Shown: positions 1 to 4,882 of the stretch, piece after piece | Numbering within the stretch: position 1 is the first letter of the stretch | Layout of the letters: every line of letters begins with the position of its first letter | NCBI GenBank assembly: GCA_934255105.1 | Contig: CAKQNH010000354.1 | Coordinates: 1 to 5,823, forward strand | Direction of reading: 5' to 3' | DNA from: an uncultured Pirellulaceae bacterium | GTDB lineage: Bacteria; Planctomycetota; Planctomycetia; Pirellulales; Pirellulaceae | Length of the DNA: 5,823 nucleotides | Program-made: the position numbers and the translations under genes | The notes under the pieces: model-generated | Databases searched by the model: none | What the model was told of the DNA's origin: nothing | What the model saw: only the letters and a program-made list of their open reading frames with translations

Positions 1-2
1 AT

Positions 3-662
3 TCAAACCTCAACGCGACGATTTTCAATCTGGTCGGAGAGGACAAATTCGATCGCGGTTTTATCGACCAAGCCCGCGAGGTGCGTCTGAACAATAGCAG
101 CACGCAGGTCTACATGGCGATCAAGGAAGGGGTCGAGATCGACGAATCGACGGGTGACCTGCTATTCAGTTCTACCGCTCCGCTGTTCCGCACGGAGGCT
201 CTGCTCAGTCGCGATATCACCAGTCGCACGTTTAGTTTTTACTACCCCCGCACGCGACCGACGAACAAACGTCGCCACGCGATAGTCAGCAGCACCAATG
301 CACGCTATGAAGACTGGGGCGATTTGAATGAGCAGGAGTACGAGGAGAGCAAGCAGGATTTGATTGAAACTACGCTGGATGCGTTGGAGAAGTACGTCCC
401 GAATATTCGCGACAAGGTAGACCATGCTGAAGCGGCGACTCCGCGAACTTTCAAGCACTATACAAAGCATCTGTCGGGTGCCAGCTTCGGCACCAAGTTC
501 GAAGGCTTGGCAGTCAGCCGCTCGCTGCCTGAGCAAATCCCCGGCCTGTATCACGCTGGCAGCGTAGGAATCATCATGTCGGGTTGGCTGGGTGCCATCA
601 ACTACGGCGTGATCGTCGCCAACGACGCCGATCAATACCTCATGAAGACGGCCCCAAAATAA
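3..662 (+). CDS. C-terminal part of a phytoene desaturase/CrtISO-like FAD-dependent oxidoreductase (5' truncated by window)
   Basis: The reading frame is open from the left edge and ends at TAA 660-662, leaving 219 residues of the C-terminal half; the GTG at 81 is probably an internal Val because coding continues upstream of it. The clearest signature is near the end: [20 protein letters not shown] followed by a tail reading [11 protein letters not shown]. This matches the C-terminal FAD-contacting segment of the phytoene desaturase/carotenoid isomerase/retinol saturase superfamily (GLYxxGxx...G..GA...G). The N-terminal Rossmann dinucleotide motif lies outside the window, so FAD binding is inferred. 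The family oxidises or isomerises C=C bonds in long hydrophobic chains, usually at the membrane. The fabZ-like gene overlaps its stop and a fabI-like gene follows, so the substrate may be an acyl-ACP or polyene rather than a carotenoid. The exact substrate cannot be read from this fragment. An amine-oxidase-like flavoprotein of other function is the main alternative. Confidence 0.8.
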   Translation, partial: SNLNATIFNLVGEDKFDRGFIDQAREVRLNNSSTQVYMAIKEGVEIDESTGDLLFSSTAPLFRTEALLSRDITSRTFSFYYPRTRPTNKRRHAIVSSTNARYEDWGDLNEQEYEESKQDLIETTLDALEKYVPNIRDKVDHAEAATPRTFKHYTKHLSGASFGTKFEGLAVSRSLPEQIPGLYHAGSVGIIMSGWLGAINYGVIVANDADQYLMKTAPK

Positions 663-1126
663 TGACTTCTGAAAACCCTGCAACAGATGCCAGCGCACAG
701 GCTGGGCGCGAGGCCGTAGAAGCCGCCATTCCCCACCGCGCACCGATGCTATTGGTCGACCAAATCGTCGAGCAGTCCGGCAAGCAAATCCACTGTCGCA
801 AAACATTTGGCATGGATGAGTTTTTTACTCAAGGGCATTTCCCCGATTACCCGTTGGTACCCGGCGTGATCCTGTGCGAGTGTGCGCTACAGAGCGGCGC
901 AATCTTGCTGGCCCAGCATACGCCTGCGGCGGGTGCTGTCCCGGTAGCGACGCGGATGGATGGAGTGAAATTCAAACACATGGTTCGCCCAGGGGACACC
1001 ATCGACATACACGCCACGTTAAACGATGTTGTTTCGTCGGCATATTTTTTAACAGCCAAAATTATGGTGGCTGGCAAATTGGCCGCACGGCTGGATTTTG
1101 CGTGTACCGTAACCACCCCGCAATAG
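662..1126 (+). CDS. fabZ: FabZ-like 3-hydroxyacyl-ACP dehydratase (hotdog fold)
   Basis: This 154-residue protein has the size of FabZ (about 140-160). It would dehydrate 3-hydroxyacyl-ACP to trans-2-enoyl-ACP in the cytoplasm. Residues 24-34 (PHRAPMLLVDQ) match the FabZ opening motif PHR.PfLlvD. The active-site stretch GHFPDYPLVPGVILCE (58-73) supplies the catalytic His59 and Glu73, 14 residues apart as in E. coli FabZ (His54/Glu68). The later FKHMVRPGDT (104-113) matches the family's F...V.PGD motif. The frame is open further upstream (ATG 584), but the ATG at 662 is chosen because it overlaps the preceding TAA by one base (TAATG), puts PHR at the expected distance, and avoids a long Arg-rich leader unlike any FabZ. 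There is no obvious Shine-Dalgarno, so translation is probably coupled to the upstream gene. CECALQSG replaces the common IEAmAQ of housekeeping FabZ, so it may be a pathway-specific paralogue. The name is given at family level. Confidence 0.88.
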   Translation: MTSENPATDASAQAGREAVEAAIPHRAPMLLVDQIVEQSGKQIHCRKTFGMDEFFTQGHFPDYPLVPGVILCECALQSGAILLAQHTPAAGAVPVATRMDGVKFKHMVRPGDTIDIHATLNDVVSSAYFLTAKIMVAGKLAARLDFACTVTTPQ

Positions 1127-1155
1127 ACGGCCTCAGCACGTACAAGTGAGATAGC

Positions 1156-1962
1156 ATGGATTTCTTACAGTTGAGCTCGCGCCGCATCGTGGTCTTCGGT
1201 GTGGCCAATAAAAAGAGTGTCGCCTATCGTATCGGCAAGGTGCTGGAAGAGGCCGGAGCGCAGGTAATCTACGTGGTCCGCAGCGAACAACGCCGCGAAC
1301 AACTCGCTAAACTGCTGGGTGAAGCCCCTGTCTACGTCTGCGATGTGGAACATCAGACACAGATCGACGCCCTGGCTGCGCAGCTCCAGCAGGACTTCGA
1401 TGGCCTGTACGGATTTGTGCATTCGATTGCCTTTGCCGACTACAGCGATGGCATCCATCCGTTTCATGAGACGACGCGTCGGCAGTTTTTGCAGGCGATC
1501 GACATCAGTTGCTTTTCGTTCATCGCCTTGGCCGGCGCACTTAAAAGCCAGCTCGATCCGCAGGGTTCGGTAGTAACGATCAGCATCTCCACCACGCGCA
1601 TGGCCAGCGAGAGTTACGGCTTCATGGCCCCAGTGAAAGCCGCCCTCGATTCGTCGCTCGCGTTCTTGACCAAGTCATTCAGTCGCTTCAGCGAAGTCCG
1701 CTTTAATGCTGTCGCAGCGGGACTGCTCAAGACGAGCGCCTCAGCGGGCATTCCAGGCTACGTCGATGCGTATCTATTCGCTGAGCGTGTCATTCCCCGC
1801 AAGCGGGCGCTCAGTACCGAAGAAGTTGCCAACACCGCCGCTTTTCTGCTCAGCCCTCGCTCCAGCGGCATAACATCGCAATCGGTCGTGGTCGATGCCG
1901 GCATGAGCATCAATTACTTCGACCAGGCGGTGGTTGCGGATGCCATGCGCATAGACGACTAG
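1156..1962 (+). CDS. fabI: FabI-like enoyl-ACP reductase (divergent SDR)
   Basis: The protein has 268 residues, close to FabI (about 260), and aligns along its whole length. It would reduce trans-2-enoyl-ACP, the product of the upstream dehydratase, using NAD(P)[14 protein letters not shown] (15-27) is the FabI form of the nucleotide-binding loop (G-x5-S-x-A); CDV (62-64), FVHSIAFA (87-94) and DIS.FSF (116-122) follow. Tyr154 and Lys161 form the Y-x6-K pair equivalent to E. coli Tyr156/Lys163. The second FabI tyrosine (E. coli Tyr146) aligns without gaps to Ile144, which is atypical. Arg42 lies where NADPH-preferring FabI of Staphylococcus has Arg, so NADPH preference is possible (inference). 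The ending [20 protein letters not shown] then VDAGMSI is typical. The ATG at 1156 gives MDFLQL, matching the FabI start MGFLSG; a weak GTGAG lies 5 nt upstream. It sits 29 nt after the fabZ-like stop, in the same operon. A related reductase of a special lipid pathway is the alternative to housekeeping FabI. Confidence 0.88.
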   Translation: MDFLQLSSRRIVVFGVANKKSVAYRIGKVLEEAGAQVIYVVRSEQRREQLAKLLGEAPVYVCDVEHQTQIDALAAQLQQDFDGLYGFVHSIAFADYSDGIHPFHETTRRQFLQAIDISCFSFIALAGALKSQLDPQGSVVTISISTTRMASESYGFMAPVKAALDSSLAFLTKSFSRFSEVRFNAVAAGLLKTSASAGIPGYVDAYLFAERVIPRKRALSTEEVANTAAFLLSPRSSGITSQSVVVDAGMSINYFDQAVVADAMRIDD

Positions 1963-2042
1963 TGGGGTAAAGGTCAGGGGGCAATTGTGCGAAGCACCCG
2001 CAGGACCGTTCCGGCAATTGACTCCTGACCCCTTTACCCCAC
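1962..2042. repeat. REP/MITE-like 81-bp inverted repeat between fabI-like gene and tatD
   Basis: The outer arms are 1962-1987 and 2015-2042. The left arm reads GTGGGGTAAAGG, TCAGG, GG, GCAATTG. The reverse complement of the right arm is the same apart from a 2-nt gap and two mismatches (24 of 26 aligned left-arm bases). Inside the loop is a second small hairpin, GTGC-GAA-GCAC (1987-1997). The arm motif GGGGTCAGGAGTC on the minus strand resembles ends of REP-type repeats mobilised by IS200-like (RAYT) transposases; this family link is recalled, not searched. The left arm begins on the last base of the fabI-like stop codon. In RNA the arms would form a long stem that could end the upstream operon or protect its 3' end, though there is no T-tract typical of an intrinsic terminator. 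Confidence 0.75.
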
Positions 2043-2069
2043 ACTACTCCCAGATTCAATAGATATTCA

Positions 2070-2846
2070 ATGAACATTATCGACACACACGCGCATTTGA
2101 CCGACCCAAGCCTGTTGGGGAGCATTGAGCAGTACTTGGAGCAGGCGCGGGCGGCCGGAGTAGGGCATGTGATGTCGATTGGCACCACGCTGGAGAGCTC
2201 GCGCGGCTGCGTTGAGCTGGCCGAACGTTTTACTAACGTGCGGGCTAGCGTTGGGCTGCATCCGAACAATTGCTGCCGCGCCGCAGCGGGAGACTGGCAG
2301 GCGATTTGCGAATTGGCGCAGCACCCGCGGGTCGCTGCCCTGGGTGAAACGGGACTCGATCGCCACTGGGACGACTGCCCCTGGGAGGTACAGGTCGATT
2401 TTTTTAAGCGACACATAGCGCTCAGCCGGACCACAGGGCTGCCGGTGGTCATTCATACTCGCGATTGTGCGGAAGAAACACTGGAGATCTTGCGCCAGGA
2501 GGCTCAGCCCGGCCAGGTGTCGGGGGTGATGCATTCTTTCACTGGGCCGCAGATTGTGGCCGACGGCTGCTTGGAACTGGGGCTGTACATTGGCTTTGCA
2601 GGCATGGTTACCTACAAAAATGCAGAGGAAATTCGCGATATCGCTAGATCGATTCCCACAGATCGCATCTTGGTGGAGACGGATAGCCCCTATTTGACTC
2701 CACATCCGCTGCGTGGCAAGCGGCCGAACCATCCCGCCTTGGTAGCTCATACACTCAAGCAGTTGGCGGAGGTGCGTGGGGTGTCGGTCCAGGTTCTGGC
2801 CGATCAGACCAGCGACAACGCACAGCGGCTGTTCGGCGCGTGGTAA
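2070..2846 (+). CDS. tatD: TatD-family metal-dependent hydrolase (YcfH-type putative DNase)
   Basis: The protein has 258 residues, the usual TatD/YcfH length (about 255-265), with the amidohydrolase-type TIM barrel. Likely divalent-metal ligands are all visible: His7 and His9 in IDTHAHL, Glu93 in ALGETGLD, His129 in VVIHTRD, His155 in GVMHSFTG and Asp205 in ILVETDSPYLTP. The ending PHPLRGKRPNHP followed by N-AQRLFG is also characteristic. Members studied are cytoplasmic Mg-dependent 3'-5' exonucleases or hydrolases linked to DNA repair or nucleic acid turnover; the name comes from the Tat locus, but TatD is not a transport component. The activity of this one is inferred. The ATG at 2070 is right at the family start (MxxxDTHxH); no good Shine-Dalgarno is present. 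It follows the 81-bp inverted repeat, so it is probably transcribed separately from the fab genes. Its last codons are partly duplicated downstream (2942-2977). Confidence 0.95.
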   Translation: MNIIDTHAHLTDPSLLGSIEQYLEQARAAGVGHVMSIGTTLESSRGCVELAERFTNVRASVGLHPNNCCRAAAGDWQAICELAQHPRVAALGETGLDRHWDDCPWEVQVDFFKRHIALSRTTGLPVVIHTRDCAEETLEILRQEAQPGQVSGVMHSFTGPQIVADGCLELGLYIGFAGMVTYKNAEEIRDIARSIPTDRILVETDSPYLTPHPLRGKRPNHPALVAHTLKQLAEVRGVSVQVLADQTSDNAQRLFGAW

Positions 2847-2957
2847 CACGTAGAGCGGTTGTCCCAACCGTCTTCCCTCCTGCACGCGACAATGCACAGC
2901 GACACGTAGAGCGGTTGTCCCAACCGTCTTCCCTCCTGCACGCGACAACGCACAGCG
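2846..2957. repeat. Two tandem 56-bp units with an internal hairpin
   Basis: The units are 2846-2901 and 2902-2957 and differ at one base (T2893 versus C2949), so 55 of 56 positions are identical. Each starts ACACGTAGAG, contains a perfect inverted repeat CGGTTG-TCC-CAACCG (2856-2870 and 2912-2926), continues TCTTCCCTCCTGCAC and ends in the 16-mer GCGACAAYGCACAGCG. That 16-mer also occurs inside the 3' end of tatD (2812-2827), where it is coding. The near identity implies a recent duplication. The hairpin-containing core looks like a dispersed intergenic repeat; whether it occurs elsewhere in the genome cannot be seen from this window. Confidence 0.9.
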
Positions 2958-2977
2958 ACTATGCGGCGCGTGGTAAC
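2942..2977. repeat. Degenerate duplicate of the tatD 3' end
   Basis: This 36-bp segment matches tatD 2812-2847 at 33 of 36 positions. The first 16 bases are identical, three substitutions fall in the next six (coding GGCTGT/TC against GACTAT/GC), and the last 14, ending CGTGGTAAC with the tatD stop codon, are identical. The offset is 130 bp. Its first 16 bases are also the tail of the second 56-bp unit. It has no start codon or independent coding role and is best read as a fossil of tandem duplication around the tatD terminus. Confidence 0.85.
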
Positions 2978-2985
2978 GTCGCTTA

Positions 2986-3109
2986 GCATCTGATCGACGG
3001 AGCGATCAACGACTATGCATCTGATCGACGGAGCGATCAACGACTATGCATCTGATCGACGGAGCGATCAGCGACTATGCATCTGATCGACGGAGCGATC
3101 AGCGACTAT
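2986..3109. repeat. Four tandem 31-bp units, each with a TGATCG/CGATCA inverted repeat
   Basis: The units are 2986-3016, 3017-3047, 3048-3078 and 3079-3109, each beginning GCATCTGATCGACGGAGCG and ending CGACTAT. Units 1 and 2 are identical to each other, and 3 and 4 are identical to each other; the pairs differ by a single A/G change just before CGACTAT (ATCAACG versus ATCAGCG). Each unit holds a 6-bp inverted repeat TGATCG-ACGGAG-CGATCA (first at 2991-3008). There are no unique spacers, so it is a minisatellite-like array and not CRISPR. The unit boundary CAGCGACTATGC also occurs in the duplicated tatD tail upstream (2953-2964), hinting that the array seeded from that sequence. Confidence 0.95.
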
Positions 3110-3132
3110 GGCATATCCGCGATTTGGTTACG

Positions 3133-3166
3133 AAAAAAAGCTTGAGCGGCAGTGCCACCCAAGCTT
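3133..3166 (-). terminator. Rho-independent terminator of the BBP7 gene
   Basis: Read on the minus strand, a stem AAGCTTG...CAAGCTT (3138-3166) with a further inner GGC/GCC pairing is followed directly by a run of seven T (complement of A3133-A3139). It lies about 75 nt past the BBP7 stop codon in the transcribed direction. The T-run is on the minus-strand side only, so it should mainly stop the BBP7 transcript. Confidence 0.85.
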
Positions 3167-3241
3167 CTCTTGCTTGATCCGAAATTTTACGCGATCGACT
3201 ACTGGTGAGCCGCTCTCATCATGATCGGGGTTGAACTAGAA

Positions 3242-4621
3242 CTAGAACGCGAGGGTCATCCCCAGATCGACTCCCTGCATCCAGAAAGTGTCCGTGGCAA
3301 ACAGCGCCTGAGGTCGTGTGCGAGCCGGGTTCACGTCGACAACGCTGTCAATCTGACTGCCCGCTAAGGCTACGTCGGACCACATCATCATGGTGTATCC
3401 GACTGTAAACTGCACGTTTTCACGAGCTGAGAAGCCGAGCTTGACTCCCAATTCGGGCAGGAATGTGAACGTGTCGCGGGCGAAATCCCCACTGTTGCTG
3501 GGCATGGCCAAGATGCCAGTATCTGGTGCAAGCGTGCTGGAACCGCGGGTCGAACCGCTCTGATGCATATTGCCAAAGGCGACTTTGGCGAGCGTCGAAA
3601 AGCTGACGCGATTGTGGTTGACCGAGCTGAGTACCCCCAGGTGTCCGCCGTTAAATATGTTCTTGGTCTCAAACAGATCGTTTGTGAATGTGAGTGGGGC
3701 GGCGCCAGTCGTTTGGATCGCGATCGAGTTTTCGAGTCGATTGTAGGTGTAGCCACCCAGCAAATCCATCCGCATCGCATCGGAACGGGTTAGCAGCAGA
3801 TACAACGAACCGTCCGCTCCGTACATGTCCAAGTCCGAGCGGGCCGTGACGGATCCCGCCAGGACAGGCAGAACTCCGGTAGACACTAGGTACGCATCTT
3901 CTTGATTAAGGGTCGAATTGTAGAACGGGATGCCAATTGATCCATTGTCCCCCACGCCGCTGCCATCGCTGGCTTTGGAGTAAGACTTGTTTTCGTTAAT
4001 CAGACCATAGCCGCGGCCACCGATGCCGACCTTCTGGTCCGGACCGAAATACATTCCGCCCGAGAAGCGAAAGCCGGGGCTCAGGCCGTAGTCGATTCCG
4101 TCACCACCGCCAAATTGGGTCGTTACACCCGGATTGCCCGTCAACGGCAGGACGTTGGCGGCCGAAGTGTTAATCAGTGCCGGGGAGGAAGCATTCTTGC
4201 TAAACCACAATAGCGTTTCGGAGTTGAACCAGACTTGCGGGCTGCGACCGGAGCTTCCGTAATAGCCGCGATCGTCGTACTGACCGTACGAGCTATAGCC
4301 GTAGTCGGCGGGCTGGCTGTAGCTACCCATGTAGTTTGAGATACTGCTGTCGCCAACTGTATTGCTCTGTTCGTAGGTCCCTGCACCGCTTGGCGGCGCA
4401 CTGTCTTCCTGAGCGGCAGCGTAGCCGACGGAATCATCGGACAGCCTGCGAGAGGCTTGGAACTGCACCGGCCGCGATAAGGCGGACGAATTGCCAGTTG
4501 CCGCGCTACCCACGGTACGCGTGTTCTGCGTTCCCGTCGGATGGGCGATGCCCTGCGCGGAAGCTTGCTGTAAACAAAGGCCAGCTAGGGCCAGTGACAT
4601 AACCAAATTCGATATTTTCAT
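3242..4621 (-). CDS. BBP7-family outer-membrane beta-barrel protein
   Basis: The 459-residue precursor starts with a Sec signal peptide: MK, a hydrophobic core at about 3-19 and a probable cleavage site after Ala-Ser-Ala22, before Gln23. Cys16 is not in a lipobox. Residues 23-90 are low complexity and Ser/Thr-rich. Residues 93-128 are rich in Tyr, Ser and Gly (YGYSSYGQYDDRGYYG). A barrel-like domain of alternating amphipathic segments starts at PQVWFNSETLLWF (128-140) and includes GFRFSGGMYF (183-192), a YLLLT strand at 274-278 and LPELGVKLGFSA (388-399). It ends FWMQGVDLGMTLAF, a terminal Phe strand as used by BAM substrates. The W..E.LLWF opening and the QG(V/I).LG ending are typical of the planctomycete BBP7 family, whose function is largely unknown; porin or surface protein is inference. 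The ATG at 4621 is preceded at 9 nt by GTGAG, a weak ribosome-binding site. It is divergent from secA and ends at its own terminator. In-frame stop codons occur twice (TTCTAG repeated). Confidence 0.9.
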   Translation of the reverse strand: MKISNLVMSLALAGLCLQQASAQGIAHPTGTQNTRTVGSAATGNSSALSRPVQFQASRRLSDDSVGYAAAQEDSAPPSGAGTYEQSNTVGDSSISNYMGSYSQPADYGYSSYGQYDDRGYYGSSGRSPQVWFNSETLLWFSKNASSPALINTSAANVLPLTGNPGVTTQFGGGDGIDYGLSPGFRFSGGMYFGPDQKVGIGGRGYGLINENKSYSKASDGSGVGDNGSIGIPFYNSTLNQEDAYLVSTGVLPVLAGSVTARSDLDMYGADGSLYLLLTRSDAMRMDLLGGYTYNRLENSIAIQTTGAAPLTFTNDLFETKNIFNGGHLGVLSSVNHNRVSFSTLAKVAFGNMHQSGSTRGSSTLAPDTGILAMPSNSGDFARDTFTFLPELGVKLGFSARENVQFTVGYTMMMWSDVALAGSQIDSVVDVNPARTRPQALFATDTFWMQGVDLGMTLAF

Positions 4622-4630
4622 TTTTTTGTT

Positions 4631-4635
4631 CTCAC
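4631..4635 (-). promoter_or_regulatory. Possible ribosome-binding site of the BBP7 gene
   Basis: On the minus strand GTGAG stands 9 nt before the ATG, followed by an A-rich spacer (AACAAAAAA). It is a partial match to GGAGG. It supports the start giving a clean signal peptide. Confidence 0.4.
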
Positions 4636-4802
4636 GAGACGGATCAAGCGTCAGGGTCGTTACAGTTAGATCGGCCCCTAAGGGCCTTACTTAGATAAAA
4701 AATGATACTTCCGGCATAAAGCCCCTAGTCCTCCCATTCTTCCAGTCTGTGTTCTCCAGCACTGTGAAACCGCTAGTGGGAGTCCTTCCCGCGGCTTTCC
4801 GG

Positions 4803-4832
4803 TTATCGTTAGCGTCTTAGCTCTGCTAAACT
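4803..4832 (+). promoter_or_regulatory. Weak candidate sigma70-type promoter for secA
   Basis: TTATCG (4803-4808) and TAAACT (4827-4832) are separated by 18 bp, giving a -35/-10 arrangement about 50 nt before the secA start. Both boxes match the consensus only partly and planctomycete promoters are poorly defined, so this is a guess by position and spacing. Confidence 0.2.
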
Positions 4833-4882
4833 AGTGTTTCCCGATGGCCCACTTCTCACTCCCAGCCTGAACACGTTTGTGC

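Larger units (their letters stand above)
2847..3241. other. Repeat-rich non-coding region between convergent tatD and BBP7 genes
   Basis: No convincing gene was found in these 395 bases. From left to right it holds two 56-bp tandem units (2846-2957), a degenerate copy of the tatD 3' end (2942-2977), four 31-bp tandem units (2986-3109), unremarkable sequence at 3110-3132, a minus-strand intrinsic terminator (3133-3166), and 75 bases with no recognised feature up to the BBP7 stop codon. Open frames that cross the repeats on the minus strand are made of repeat units and resemble no known protein. Both flanking genes are transcribed into this region, so the repeats sit in a convergent 3' zone that tolerates insertions and expansion. 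Confidence 0.75.
4622..4882. other. Divergent intergenic region of the BBP7 gene and secA
   Basis: These 261 bases must hold the promoters of both flanking genes. Visible structures are a short palindrome GGCCC-CTAA-GGGCC (4673-4686), which would fall in the leader of the BBP7 transcript if the promoter lies upstream of it, and a small hairpin GTGGGA-GTCCT-TCCCGC (4776-4792). No open reading frame with coding character, RNA gene or clear operator was recognised. Confidence 0.55.

Noticed and set aside
584..661. Upstream start (ATG 584) for the fabZ-like gene
   Set aside because: It would add an Arg-rich leader in a region already coding for the conserved end of the flavoprotein; ATG 662 with the TAATG overlap fits FabZ length.
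162..806. 214-codon open frame on the minus strand opposite the flavoprotein and fabZ-like genes
   Set aside because: It spans the junction of two well-supported genes, is Arg-rich and has no family motif.
1426..1440. Ala in HSIAFA of the FabI-like protein as an inhibitor-resistance change (E. coli has Gly93)
   Set aside because: Ala at this place is normal in Gram-positive FabI such as that of Staphylococcus, so it is not evidence of resistance.
2067..2948. 293-codon open frame on the minus strand opposite tatD
   Set aside because: It is antisense to a TatD gene with all metal ligands, its start lies in tandem repeats, and its translation shows no recognisable domain; it is a shadow of high-GC coding sequence.
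2804..3040. 78-codon minus-strand open frame across the 56-bp and 31-bp repeats
   Set aside because: Its sequence is a by-product of the repeated units (internal duplication of the same peptide) and has no ribosome-binding site or family resemblance.
2986..3109. CRISPR array
   Set aside because: The 31-bp units are directly adjacent with no variable spacers, and no cas gene is nearby.
4574..4621. Lipoprotein signal peptide in the BBP7 protein (Cys16)
   Set aside because: The residue before Cys16 is Leu, which does not fit a lipobox, and a standard Ala-Ser-Ala cleavage site follows at residue 22.
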